NCBI GenBank assembly: GCA_000955875.1
Contig: JYOE01000013.1
Span: 145,234-209,233, forward strand
Source of the DNA: Terrabacter sp. 28
GTDB taxonomy: Bacteria > Actinomycetota > Actinomycetes > Actinomycetales > Dermatophilaceae
Reading direction: 5' to 3'
DNA: 64,000 nucleotides
The notes below the pieces were generated by a model. The model did not search any database, was not told where the DNA came from, and saw only the letters and a program-made list of their open reading frames with translations. Each line of letters opens with the position of its first letter. The first letter of the stretch is position 1. Below, piece after piece: positions 1 through 8,583 of this stretch. Both the position numbers and the translations under genes were made by a program.

Positions 1-379
1 TGCCGAGGGCGAGCAGCATCACCATGACGAAGACGACCGAGCTGTGGCCGAGGCTGAACCAGAAGCCGACGCTCATCGGCTTCTGGCCCTCGCCCATCAG
101 CTTGCGGGTCGTGTTGTCGATGGCGGCGATGTGGTCGGCGTCGAACGCGTGCCGCATCCCGAGGGTGTATGCCGTCACGCCGAGTCCCACGCCGAAGAGC
201 TGGCCGGCGACGCGGTACTCCGCAGGGGCGACGACGAGGACGAGCAGGCCCCAGCCGAAGACGTGCAGCAGCGCGACGACGGCGGCCATGCCGCCGAGGC
301 TGCGACGCTCCTCGCGGGTCAGCCGCGCGAGGCGCGCCCCCTTCGCGGGTCGCGCGTCGGTCGCGAGGGGAGCGGTCAC
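1..379 (-). CDS. NiCoT-family nickel/cobalt permease (C-terminus outside window)
   Basis: Only about 126 N-terminal residues are present; the gene runs off the left edge. After a charged N-terminus comes a hydrophobic segment (about residues 31-51), then the NiCoT signature [14 protein letters not shown] at about residues 76-89, containing the HX4DH metal-selectivity motif of the second transmembrane helix. A second family segment, [13 protein letters not shown], follows at about 104-116. Known members import Ni2+ and/or Co2+ for hydrogenase, urease or cobalamin enzymes; the metal cannot be told from this fragment. Tandem GTG codons at 377-379 and 380-382 are possible starts, and an in-frame stop lies just upstream. 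A perfect inverted repeat at 391-411 directly before the start suggests metal-responsive control. Confidence 0.85.
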   Translation of the reverse strand, partial: MTAPLATDARPAKGARLARLTREERRSLGGMAAVVALLHVFGWGLLVLVVAPAEYRVAGQLFGVGLGVTAYTLGMRHAFDADHIAAIDNTTRKLMGEGQKPMSVGFWFSLGHSSVVFVMVMLLALG

Positions 380-390
380 CACCCCACGCT

Positions 391-411
391 AGATGCGACC
401 CAGTCGCATCT
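391..411. promoter_or_regulatory. Perfect 9-bp inverted repeat, candidate operator of the Ni/Co permease
   Basis: AGATGCGAC and its exact reverse complement flank a 3-bp spacer, about 10 bp upstream of the permease start. The size and symmetry fit a dimeric repressor site. It does not match the NikR or Nur consensus sequences that I know, so the regulator is unidentified. Confidence 0.55.
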
Positions 412-438
412 GCAAGACGCGGGTGCGCGCTCAGGACG

Positions 439-1113
439 TCAGGCGGACGGCTCGCCCGCGGGCACCTCGTTGTAGGTGTCGGCACGCTCCTGGCCGCTCA
501 GCGCGGCGATGGCGTCCATGACGCGGTCGGTCAGCAGGCGACGCGCCTTGCCGGCCGGCATACCGGCGTACTCCTCGACCCCGATCGGCTCACCGAACCG
601 TACGGTCACCTTCGCCAGCTTCGGGAAGCGCGCCCCGACCGGCTGGATGTTCTCCGTGCCGATGAGCCCCACGGGCACGACCGGCACCTGCGCGGTGAGC
701 GCGAGCCACGCCACGCCCGTGCGGCCGCGGTAGAGCCGACCGTCGCGCGAGCGCGTGCCCTCGGGGTAGATGCCGAACGCGTCACCGGCCTTGAGCACCT
801 CGAGCGCGGTGTCGAGGCTCTCCTGCGCCGCCGTCGCCGAGTGACGGTTGACGGGCACCATGCCCACTGCGCTGAAGAAGCCCTTGCGCAGCAGGCCGCC
901 GACACCGGGGCCGGTCCAGTACTCCTCCTTGGCGAGGAAGCGCACCTGCCGCGGCGAGGCGAGCGGGATGGCGAACGAGTCGATGAACGACAGGTGGTTG
1001 CTCGCGACGATGACTCCCCCTTCGCGGGGGATGTTCTCCTTGCCCTCGATCGTCGGGCGGTACAGCGCATGGGACAGGGGATACAGGAGGTTCCGCCCGA
1101 GGCTGTAGAACAT
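439..1113 (-). CDS. plsC: 1-acyl-sn-glycerol-3-phosphate acyltransferase (PlsC family)
   Basis: 224 residues, a normal length for PlsC. Transfers an acyl chain to lysophosphatidic acid to make phosphatidic acid at the cytoplasmic membrane. The catalytic HX4D motif is NHLSFID at 39-45, and the acceptor-phosphate motif EGTRSRDG is at 118-125. VPVVPVGLIGTENI at about 143-156 is the conserved block 4 region. The reading frame stays open further upstream, but the family N-terminus and a -10 element (1121-1126) placed seven bases before ATG 1113 support this start and a leaderless mRNA. The methyltransferase upstream on the same strand ends 59 bp before, so this promoter probably makes plsC an independent unit. 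Confidence 0.9.
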   Translation of the reverse strand: MFYSLGRNLLYPLSHALYRPTIEGKENIPREGGVIVASNHLSFIDSFAIPLASPRQVRFLAKEEYWTGPGVGGLLRKGFFSAVGMVPVNRHSATAAQESLDTALEVLKAGDAFGIYPEGTRSRDGRLYRGRTGVAWLALTAQVPVVPVGLIGTENIQPVGARFPKLAKVTVRFGEPIGVEEYAGMPAGKARRLLTDRVMDAIAALSGQERADTYNEVPAGEPSA

Positions 1114-1120
1114 GGCCCAC

Positions 1121-1126
1121 AGCCTA
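1121..1126 (-). promoter_or_regulatory. -10 element for leaderless plsC
   Basis: On the minus strand TAGGCT (TANNNT) lies seven bases before ATG 1113. That spacing puts the transcription start at or within a base or two of the start codon. No Shine-Dalgarno sequence is visible between them. Confidence 0.5.
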
Positions 1127-1172
1127 GGGGCGAGCTCCGGTGCGCGGGTGAGGCGTCCGAGATCGCAGCAGC

Positions 1173-1931
1173 TCAGGCCCGCGCCCGCACCGTCCACGCG
1201 CTCGCGGTCACGGTGAACGGCGCCGCGGGCAGCAGCGCGCGGCACCGGTCGCGCAGCGCGGCCCGGCCGGCGTCGTCGAGCGCCTGCACGTGCGCGCCGG
1301 CCGGACCCACACCGAGCGTGTACGGCTCCCACCAGTCCTCGAAGCTCGCATGCTCGACGCTGACCGTGAGCGTCGTCTGCTCGATCTTGGTGAGACCGGC
1401 CTCGTCGCAGAGCCGGGCCAGCTCGCCCTCGTTGACGCCGGGCAGCCGCGACTCGTCGACGACGTCCGGGTCGAGATCACGGGCCGCCTGCCAGAACGTC
1501 GTGAGCGGCCCGCTGCCGCCGCCCAGGTCCCAGACGCAGGCGGCGACCGTGCCGCCGGGCCGGGTGACCCGGCCCATCTCGTGCAAGCCGCCGACCGGGT
1601 CAGTGAGGAAGTGGACGACGAGCTGGGCGAGCGTCTGGTCGAAGAGGTCGTCGGGATAGGGCAGCCGCTCCGCCGTGCCCGTCTGCACGTCGAGAGTGGG
1701 GAACGCCTGGCGCAGGGCCGCCAGGAAGTGCTGGGACGGGTCGATCGCCGAGACGCCGTCGACACCGAGCCGCTCGACCAGCACCCGCGTCAGGGCTCCG
1801 GGACCGCAGCCGACGTCGAGCGCGCGGCTGGGCGCGGACACTCCGGCCCAGTCGGCGAACTGCTCGGCCAGCAGGTGCGAGTACCGCCCCATGAAGCGGT
1901 TGTACGAGCCCGCTGCCACCTCGAAGGTCAC
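1173..1931 (-). CDS. Class I SAM-dependent methyltransferase, function unknown
   Basis: About 252 residues from GTG 1931; an upstream ATG at 1979 would add 16 arginine-rich residues that look non-coding. The SAM-binding motif LDVGCGPG is at about 38-45, followed by a typical acidic residue after strand 2 (AIDPS) and the motif II-III region ERLPYPDDLFDQTLAQLVVHFLTDP in pieces, as in the Methyltransf_11/UbiE-like group. These features show a Rossmann-fold methyltransferase; the substrate cannot be told. It is on the same strand as dnaX (upstream) and plsC (downstream), with no sign of a shared pathway. Confidence 0.8.
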   Translation of the reverse strand: MTFEVAAGSYNRFMGRYSHLLAEQFADWAGVSAPSRALDVGCGPGALTRVLVERLGVDGVSAIDPSQHFLAALRQAFPTLDVQTGTAERLPYPDDLFDQTLAQLVVHFLTDPVGGLHEMGRVTRPGGTVAACVWDLGGGSGPLTTFWQAARDLDPDVVDESRLPGVNEGELARLCDEAGLTKIEQTTLTVSVEHASFEDWWEPYTLGVGPAGAHVQALDDAGRAALRDRCRALLPAAPFTVTASAWTVRARA

Positions 1932-2089
1932 CCTGTGAACGTACCGCCGGCAGGGTCGGTGCGAGCCCCGAATCCGCAACGCTCACAACGGCAGTCGGCG
2001 CTCACCGCGGTCGCGCCCGGGACGCGACGCCTGCTGCGGTGGTGCCGCGACCGACTCGCGGCACGGGCCGGCTCGCTGACGGCGGAGGG

Positions 2090-4840
2090 TCAGTCCTCGA
2101 GCTCCTGCACGACGCGGCCTCCGAGCACCTTCTCGATGACGGCGCGCCCGATGTCGTTGGACTGCTCGATGTCCTCGTCGTCGTCGCTCACGGCCGAGTC
2201 GTCGGTGACCGGCTGACGTGGCTCGTCGCTCTCCGACGAACGTGACGACGCCGAACGCGAACGAGCCTGGGCGAACGACTCCCGCACGGCGCTCGCTCCG
2301 CGCAGCGCCGAGTCGGTGGGAGCCCCGTCGCCCGACCCGCTCGCGGCGCCCGCAGGTGCCGGAGCTGCCGGCGCCGCAGATCCCGAGGCTCGAGAGGCCG
2401 GCGGCCGGACCGCGCCCGCGCCGACCGCCGACGATGCGGGTCCGGGACCCCCAGACGAGGACGGGCCCGGGGCACCGGGACCCGGCCGTGTGTCGTTTGC
2501 CGGCTCCGGCGTCGAAGGTCCGGTCGCCCAGTCGGGTGCCGGCCCCGTGGCGGCGCCCCAGCCGGCGTTCTCCTCGTGAGAGCGGCCCGAGGTCGGGCTC
2601 AGCCCCGAGTCGGCGAGTGCCGAGGCGCTGCGTCCGGTGCTGCCGGGTGCTGAGCCGCCGCCTTGCTGCTCGCCCGCTGCGCGGGCGGACTCATGACCCG
2701 CGCCGGCATCACCCCACGACCCGCGCGAGGCGTCGCTGCCGGCTGGATCGGCCGCGGTGGGTGCGGCAGGCTCGGCCGACGGATCGGGATCGGGTGGCCC
2801 GGCCGGGACGGACCCCGGAGGCGGCGCGACGGGGGCCTGCTGGGCGGCCTCGACATGGACGCCGTCGACGACGGCATCGACGCCGAGCTCGTCGATGAGC
2901 GCCTGTCGCACGATGTCGGCGTGGTTGCCGGCCCGGAAGGTCTGGGTCAGGCCCGCGGTCGCGATGCCGAGCGTCAGGGTGCGGCCGTCGAACGAGGTGA
3001 CCTGGGCGTTCTGCGAGACGAACGTCCAGGTGAGGCGGCGCATCGTGAAGATGCGGCCCAGCACGTTGGGCCAGGCCCGGCGGATCGCGTCGGTGTCCAT
3101 GCCGCCGCCGGAACCCGCCGGCGCCGCGGCTGACCCGGGCGCACCGGACGCACCGGACGCACTAGACGCACCGGGAGAGCCTGCTGCGGCACCGGACCCG
3201 CCCTCGGTGGGCGCAGCCACCCCGGCGCCGGGCGCCGGAGCACCTGCCGAGGCCGCTCCCCCTCCGGCGTCTCCGCTCGCACCGGACAGGTGCTGGGACC
3301 CGGCCGCGCCGGAGTCGGCGGCGGACGGACCGCCGACGGACTCCTGCGGCGCCACGACGGGCGGGGCCCCGGCCTCTGCGCGTGCCGCGTCGACCCGTCC
3401 GGCGTCACCGGGCCCGGACCCCGCCGATGCAGCGGCGCCGGCGCCCGTGGACGCACGCCCGACCACGGCCTCGACGTTCGACCGCCCGCCACCGCCCATG
3501 CCGCCGGCCGCGTGGGACGGGCCACCGGTGGCGCCGCTCGAGGGCGGCGTGTAGTCGGAGACGGTGCGAGCAGGAGCGCTCACCCCGGCCGGCGCCGAAC
3601 CCGAGGACGCAGGAACCGCCTGCGACGCAGGCGCCGGGCCGGACGGCATACCGAAGCCGCCGGAGGCGCTCGGGACGCCACCGACGTCGAGGCGGCGTTC
3701 GAGCCGGTCGAGGCGGGCGGCATACCCCTGCTCGCCCGAGGAGCCGGGCAGCAGGATGCGGGCGCAGATGAGCTCGAGCTGGAGGCGCGGCGCGGTGGCG
3801 CCGGTCATCTCGGTGAGCCCCGTGTTGACGATGTCGGCCGCGCGTGACAGGGCACCCGGGCCGAAGGCCGCCTGCTGGACGCGCATGCGCTCGAGCTGGT
3901 CCTCGGGCACGCCGCGGAGAACCTGGGAGACGCCGTCGGGGATGGCCGCGACGATGATGAGGTCGCGCAGGCGCTCGAGGAGGTCCTCGATGAAGCGGCG
4001 CGGGTCGTGGCCCGACTCGATGACCTTGTCGATCTGGCGGAACGTGGCTGCGCCGTCGCCTGCCGCGAGCGCGTCGACGGTGCTGTCGAGCAGCTCGCCG
4101 TCGGTGAAGCCCAGCAGCGACACCGCCCCGTCGTAGGTCAGGCCCTCGGCGCCCGAACCCGCGATGAGCTGGTCGAGCACCGACAACGAGTCACGCACCG
4201 AACCGCCGCCCGCGCGTGTGACGAAGCTGAGCACCCCCGGCTGGACGGCGACGTGCTCGGACTCGAGCAGCCGCTCCATGTACGCGGAGAGCTTGGCCGG
4301 CGGCACGAGGCGGAACGGGTAGTGGTGCGTGCGCGAGCGGATGGTGCCGATGACCTTCTCGGGCTCGGTCGTCGCGAAGACGAACTTCACGTGCTCGGGC
4401 GGCTCCTCGACGATCTTGAGCAGGGCGTTGAAGCCCTCGCGCGAAACCATGTGCGCCTCGTCGATGATGTAGATCTTGAAGCGGCTCTGCGCGGGGCCGT
4501 AGGCGGCTCGCTCGCGCAGGTCGCGGGCGTCGTCGACACGGCCGTGGCTGGCCGCGTCGATCTCGATGACGTCGACCGAGCCGGGGCCGCCGCGCGCCAG
4601 CGCCACGCACGACTCGCACGTGCCGCACGGCTCGGGCGTGGGCCCCTGCTCGCAGTTGAGGCAGCGAGCGAGGATGCGGGCGCTCGTCGTCTTGCCACAG
4701 CCACGCGGACCGCTGAAGAGGTAGGCGTGGTTGACCCGTCCCGTGCGCAGCGCCTGCATCAGCGGCTCGGTCACGTGCTCCTGCCCGATGACGTCGGCGA
4801 AGCTCTCGGGCCGGTAGCGGCGGTACAGGGCGGTGGCCAT
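2090..4840 (-). CDS. dnaX: DNA polymerase III gamma/tau subunit
   Basis: 916 residues. Clamp-loader ATPase of the replicative polymerase. The AAA+ core occupies about residues 1-370: Walker A GPRGCGKTT (44-52), a zinc site with Cys60, 63, 72, 75, 78, Walker B IIDEAH (125-130), and a sensor/SRC-like region around TTEPEKVIGTIRSR. Then comes a long Ala/Gly/Pro/Ser-rich segment with no obvious fold, interrupted by a conserved block (RRAWPNVLGRIFTMRR) that is probably the tau domain contacting the polymerase. An acidic tail (DDSAVSDDDEDIEQ) precedes a conserved C-terminal end. I see no A-rich slippery site for an E. coli-type programmed frameshift, so only the full-length form is expected. The start is apparently leaderless (see 4847-4852). 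Confidence 0.95.
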   Translation of the reverse strand: MATALYRRYRPESFADVIGQEHVTEPLMQALRTGRVNHAYLFSGPRGCGKTTSARILARCLNCEQGPTPEPCGTCESCVALARGGPGSVDVIEIDAASHGRVDDARDLRERAAYGPAQSRFKIYIIDEAHMVSREGFNALLKIVEEPPEHVKFVFATTEPEKVIGTIRSRTHHYPFRLVPPAKLSAYMERLLESEHVAVQPGVLSFVTRAGGGSVRDSLSVLDQLIAGSGAEGLTYDGAVSLLGFTDGELLDSTVDALAAGDGAATFRQIDKVIESGHDPRRFIEDLLERLRDLIIVAAIPDGVSQVLRGVPEDQLERMRVQQAAFGPGALSRAADIVNTGLTEMTGATAPRLQLELICARILLPGSSGEQGYAARLDRLERRLDVGGVPSASGGFGMPSGPAPASQAVPASSGSAPAGVSAPARTVSDYTPPSSGATGGPSHAAGGMGGGGRSNVEAVVGRASTGAGAAASAGSGPGDAGRVDAARAEAGAPPVVAPQESVGGPSAADSGAAGSQHLSGASGDAGGGAASAGAPAPGAGVAAPTEGGSGAAAGSPGASSASGASGAPGSAAAPAGSGGGMDTDAIRRAWPNVLGRIFTMRRLTWTFVSQNAQVTSFDGRTLTLGIATAGLTQTFRAGNHADIVRQALIDELGVDAVVDGVHVEAAQQAPVAPPPGSVPAGPPDPDPSAEPAAPTAADPAGSDASRGSWGDAGAGHESARAAGEQQGGGSAPGSTGRSASALADSGLSPTSGRSHEENAGWGAATGPAPDWATGPSTPEPANDTRPGPGAPGPSSSGGPGPASSAVGAGAVRPPASRASGSAAPAAPAPAGAASGSGDGAPTDSALRGASAVRESFAQARSRSASSRSSESDEPRQPVTDDSAVSDDDEDIEQSNDIGRAVIEKVLGGRVVQELED

Positions 4841-4846
4841 GCCGGA

Positions 4847-4852
4847 ACCCTA
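4847..4852 (-). promoter_or_regulatory. -10 element for leaderless dnaX
   Basis: TAGGGT on the minus strand lies six bases before ATG 4840, with no ribosome-binding site in between. This is the same arrangement as plsC, lacI-type, upp and argS in this window. Confidence 0.45.
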
Positions 4853-5024
4853 ACCGTCCGGGCCGACGCCGGTCTGCCCGGTGAATCCGGCCGGTGAACG
4901 CGACCCGACGGTTCGTGGTCGAGCCGCGAATCGGGTGGTGACTGTCGGCGGGCCGACCTAGGGTCGGAAACACTGCGGCCCGGGTGCGACGCGCACCGTC
5001 AGCGACCGCCTGGAGGAGGTCCCG

Positions 5025-6335
5025 ATGCCCGATCCGCTGTTCCCCGCCACACCCCCGAGCTGGGACGCCGACACCCTGGTGGCTCGCTACGACGAGGTGC
5101 GCACCCACACCGAACGCCTCGCAGCCCCGCTGTCTCCCGAGGACCAGACCGTCCAGTCGATGCCCGACGTGTCGCCGACGAAGTGGCACCGCGCGCACGT
5201 GACGTGGTTCTTCGAGACGTTCGTGCTCGCCGACAACGAGCCGTCGTTCACGCCCTACCAGGACCGGTACTGGTTCCTCTTCAACAGCTACTACGAAGGC
5301 GTCGGACCCCGCTACTCCCGCGCCGAGCGTGGCCACATCACGCGTCCCGGCGCCCACGACGTCGGCCTCTACCGCGACAACGTCGACTCCCGCATGCGCG
5401 ACCTCGTCACCCGCCTCGACGGCGGCGCCCTGGAGAAGCTCGTCTCCACGATCGAGCTCGGCTTCCACCACGAGCAGCAGCACCAGGAGCTGCTTCTCAT
5501 GGACATCAAGCACGTGCTCTCGGTCAACCCGCTCCAGCCCGCGTATGCCGGCACCCCCCTCACGCCGTCCGAGCCCGACTCGCTCGGCTGGGTCGACGTC
5601 GAGGGCGGCCTCGTCGAGGTCGGGCACCGCGGCGGCGGGTTCTCCTTCGACAACGAGCTGCCGCTGCACCAGCAGTGGCTCGAGCCCTACCGGCTCGCCG
5701 ACCGCCTCGTCACCAACGGCGAGTGGCTCGAGTTCATGGCCGACCGCGGCTACGAGCGGCACGAGCTGTGGCTCTCCGACGGCTGGGCCCGCGTCGGCGC
5801 CGAGGGCTGGCGCGCACCGTTCTACTGGCGCGAGCACGACGGCGTCTGGTTCGAGCACACCTTGAGCGGCACGCGCCCGGTCGACCCCGGGCTGCCGGTG
5901 AGCCACGTCAGCCACTACGAGGCCGACGCGTACGCCACATGGGCCGGCAAGCGGCTGCCCACCGAGGGCGAGTGGGAGCACGGGGTGATCGCCGACGGGC
6001 AGGCCGAGCCGCCCTCGAGCGGCGCCAACCTCGCCGACCTGCAGAGCTTCCACCCCCGCCCGGCCGGTCCCGCGACCGGGCACCTGCGCCAGGTCTACGG
6101 CGACTGCTGGGAGTGGACGTCCTCGGCGTACCTCGCCTACCCCGGCTACCACCCACCGGCGGGCGCCATCGGCGAGTACAACGGCAAGTTCATGTCCGGC
6201 CAGATGGTGCTGCGCGGCGGCTGCGCGCTGACGCCTGCCGGCCACGCCCGCGCCAGCTACCGCAACTTCTTCCCACCGGGCTCGCGATGGCCGCTGTCCG
6301 GGGTGCGTCTCGCCGACGGCGGGGTGCGGTCGTGA
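5025..6335 (+). CDS. egtB: Ergothioneine biosynthesis sulfoxide synthase EgtB
   Basis: 436 residues, the usual length. Non-haem iron enzyme that joins hercynine to gamma-glutamylcysteine (or cysteine) with O2 to give a sulfoxide. The N-terminal DinB-like domain supplies iron ligands: KWHRAH (His55/His58) and HHEQQH (His148-His153). The C-terminal formylglycine-generating-enzyme-like (FGE-sulfatase) domain begins near residue 190 and ends with the conserved block VLRGGCALTP and SYRNFFPPGSRWP. A good ribosome-binding site (GGAGGAGG, about 5012-5019) supports ATG 5025. The stop overlaps the egtD start (GTGA), so the two are translationally coupled. No egtA, egtC or egtE lies alongside. Confidence 0.95.
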   Translation: MPDPLFPATPPSWDADTLVARYDEVRTHTERLAAPLSPEDQTVQSMPDVSPTKWHRAHVTWFFETFVLADNEPSFTPYQDRYWFLFNSYYEGVGPRYSRAERGHITRPGAHDVGLYRDNVDSRMRDLVTRLDGGALEKLVSTIELGFHHEQQHQELLLMDIKHVLSVNPLQPAYAGTPLTPSEPDSLGWVDVEGGLVEVGHRGGGFSFDNELPLHQQWLEPYRLADRLVTNGEWLEFMADRGYERHELWLSDGWARVGAEGWRAPFYWREHDGVWFEHTLSGTRPVDPGLPVSHVSHYEADAYATWAGKRLPTEGEWEHGVIADGQAEPPSSGANLADLQSFHPRPAGPATGHLRQVYGDCWEWTSSAYLAYPGYHPPAGAIGEYNGKFMSGQMVLRGGCALTPAGHARASYRNFFPPGSRWPLSGVRLADGGVRS

Positions 6336-7312
6336 CGCGCCGCGAGCCGGTCGTGACGGTGGCGCTCGACCCCGACTGGGCCGCAGGCTCACTGGTTTCC
6401 GACGTACGCCGCGGGCTCGGGTCGCAGCCGCGCACCCTGCCGCCGAAGTGGCTCTACGACGACGCGGGCTCCGACCTCTTCGACGAGATCACCCGCCTGC
6501 CCGAGTACTACCCGACCGAGCGCGAGCGGGCCATCCTGCGCGCGCACGCCGACGACATCGTGGCGGCGTGCGACGCGACGACCTTCGTCGAGCTCGGCAG
6601 CGGCACGAGCGACAAGACGCGCACCCTGCTCGACGCGTTCACCTCGACGGGCCGCCTGGAGCGGTTCGTCCCGGTCGACGTCTCCGAGCAGACCCTGCGT
6701 GACGCCGCGGCCATGCTCTCCGAGCGCTACCCGTCGTTGCGGGTCGAGGCCCTCGTCGGCGACTTCACGCTGCACCTCGGCCACCTGCCGCGGGGCGACC
6801 GGCGCCTCGTGGCGTTCCTCGGCGGCACCATCGGCAACTTCTACGTCGAGGAGCGGGCGGCCTTCCTCGGGGCCCTGCACGACAGCCTCGAGCCGGGCGA
6901 CTGGTTCCTGCTCGGCACCGACCTCGTCAAGAGCGCCGACCGGCTCATCGCCGCCTACGACGACAGCCGCGGTGTCACCGCGCAGTTCGTGACCAACTGC
7001 CTGCGGGTGCTCAACCGCGAGCTGGGCGCCGACTTCGACGTCGACGCCTTCTCCTACGTGCCGTTCTGGGACCCCCGGCAGGAGCGCATGGACCTCCGGC
7101 TGCGCGCCGACATGCCGCAGCGCGTCACGATCCCGGGCGCCGACCTGGTCTTCGACCTCGCGCACGGCGAGGAGATCCGGGTCGAGATCTCGACGAAGTT
7201 CCGGCCCGAGAGCCTGCGCGACGAGCTCGGCGCCGCGGGCTTCACGGTCGAGCGCGGGTGGACCGACCCCGACGGCGACTTCGCCCTCACCCTCGCCCGC
7301 CGCGACGGCTGA
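6332..7312 (+). CDS. egtD: L-histidine N-alpha-methyltransferase EgtD
   Basis: 326 residues, family length. Transfers three methyl groups from SAM to the amino group of histidine, making hercynine, the substrate of EgtB. The SAM motif VELGSGTSDKT is at about 87-97 and FLGGTIGNF is the conserved loop around residue 165. PKWLYDDAGSDLFDEIT and LPEYYPTERE near residues 38-66 are diagnostic of the family (DUF2260). The GTG start at 6332 overlaps the egtB stop by four bases. With egtB it supplies the core of the ergothioneine pathway, a low-molecular-weight antioxidant thiol of actinomycetes. Confidence 0.95.
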   Translation: MTRREPVVTVALDPDWAAGSLVSDVRRGLGSQPRTLPPKWLYDDAGSDLFDEITRLPEYYPTERERAILRAHADDIVAACDATTFVELGSGTSDKTRTLLDAFTSTGRLERFVPVDVSEQTLRDAAAMLSERYPSLRVEALVGDFTLHLGHLPRGDRRLVAFLGGTIGNFYVEERAAFLGALHDSLEPGDWFLLGTDLVKSADRLIAAYDDSRGVTAQFVTNCLRVLNRELGADFDVDAFSYVPFWDPRQERMDLRLRADMPQRVTIPGADLVFDLAHGEEIRVEISTKFRPESLRDELGAAGFTVERGWTDPDGDFALTLARRDG

Positions 7313-7388
7313 GGGTCGATTGGGCGATCCGGCGGGGCGTGGGTGAGACTGGGGCCTCGAGTACGACACGACGTAGGAGACACCCCGC

Positions 7389-7850
7389 ATGACCCCTCGC
7401 ACCCTGTACCGCCGCCTCGCCGCCGCGGAGGTGGTCACCTGGGCGTTGCTGCTGCTCGGCATGGTCCTCAAGTACGTCACGAAGACGACCGAGCTCGGCG
7501 TCAAGGTCTTCGGCCTGGCCCACGGCGTCGTCTTCATCGCCTACTGCCTGGTCACGCTCCTGCTCTGGGTCAACCAGCGCTGGACCGCTCGCGAGGGCGT
7601 GCTCGGCCTGATCAGCGCCGTGCCCCCGTTCCTCACCGTCTGGTGGGAGCGCCGCCTCGAGCGGCGAGGCCGGCTCGAGGGCGGCTGGCGCCTCGGCCGC
7701 GACGGCGAGACGCCGTCCAACCCGGCGGAGCGCGCGGTCGCGGCCCTGCTCGCCCGGCCGCTCGTGGCGGTGGGTGTCGGTGTGGTCGCCGTCCTCGCCC
7801 TCACCGGCGTGGCCCTGGTCGTGGGGCCGCCCGTCGGCACGCAGGGCTGA
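7389..7850 (+). CDS. DUF3817 integral membrane protein
   Basis: 153 residues. The N-terminal two-thirds match the DUF3817 pattern found in actinobacteria: EVVTWALLLLGMVLKYV, then a second helix with AHGVVFIAYCLVTLLLW. A third hydrophobic helix is near residues 70-86 and a fourth at the C-terminus (about 125-147). The middle cytoplasmic loop is charged. No function is known for the family. GTAGGAGA about nine bases upstream is the ribosome-binding site. It follows egtD by 76 bp and may be read through from that operon, but nothing links it to ergothioneine. Confidence 0.75.
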   Translation: MTPRTLYRRLAAAEVVTWALLLLGMVLKYVTKTTELGVKVFGLAHGVVFIAYCLVTLLLWVNQRWTAREGVLGLISAVPPFLTVWWERRLERRGRLEGGWRLGRDGETPSNPAERAVAALLARPLVAVGVGVVAVLALTGVALVVGPPVGTQG

Positions 7851-7926
7851 CACTCCCCACCCAGCCAGACGGCATACGGTGTCGTGAGCCTGGCACCGAG
7901 CCACGGCTGGACGGCGAGGAGACGAG

Positions 7927-8583
7927 ATGGCCGCGGTCGCGGTGCTGAGTGGCGAGGTCCGCGCGGAGGGCGTCGGCAAGACGATCGACGAGACCGCCTT
8001 GCTGCTGCCCACCGACGTGCGCGCCGACCCCGGCGAGTGCGTCGTGCTGCGCGGCCCCAACGGGTCGGGCAAGACGACGCTGCTGCGCATCATCGGCGGC
8101 CTGCTCGTGCCCACCACGGGGACCGCGACGATCGGTGGCCGCGAGGCCGACGAGCGCGACCGGGCGGTGCGCGCCGCCGTGGCCGCCCTGCTGGGCGCCC
8201 CGACGACCTACCGCGACCTCACCCTCATCGACCACCTCGTCCTCATCGACTCGACGTGGGGCGGCGAGCCCGCGACGTCCGACGACCGCGGACTCGCGCT
8301 GCTCGACCGGCTCGGCATCGCCCACCTCGACGACCGCTTCCCGCACGAGCTCTCGTCGGGCCAGGAGCAGCTCTTCCGCCTCGCCCTGACCTTCTCGCGG
8401 CCCTCGTCCGTCGTGCTGCTCGACGAGCCGGAGCAGCGGCTCGACACGACGAAGCGCCAGGTCGTCGCCGAGCTCATCCGCGAGCGCACGTCGGGCGGCA
8501 CGACGGTCGTCATGGCCTGCCACGACCCGGACCTCACGGCGAGCCTCGCCGACCACGTCGTCGACGTCGTCCCCGCGCGCTGA
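7927..8583 (+). CDS. ABC transporter ATP-binding protein
   Basis: 218 residues, a single nucleotide-binding domain. Walker A GPNGSGKTT at 43-51; signature loop is LSSGQ (142-146), where SSGQ replaces the more usual SGGQ; Walker B VVLLDEPE at 162-169; switch histidine in ACHD at about 199. The pattern and size resemble exporter-type ATPases paired with a separate membrane subunit. The next gene starts inside this stop codon (TGATG), so the two are made together. The substrate is not evident. A copy of the dispersed octamer lies just upstream at 7870. Confidence 0.85.
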   Translation: MAAVAVLSGEVRAEGVGKTIDETALLLPTDVRADPGECVVLRGPNGSGKTTLLRIIGGLLVPTTGTATIGGREADERDRAVRAAVAALLGAPTTYRDLTLIDHLVLIDSTWGGEPATSDDRGLALLDRLGIAHLDDRFPHELSSGQEQLFRLALTFSRPSSVVLLDEPEQRLDTTKRQVVAELIRERTSGGTTVVMACHDPDLTASLADHVVDVVPAR

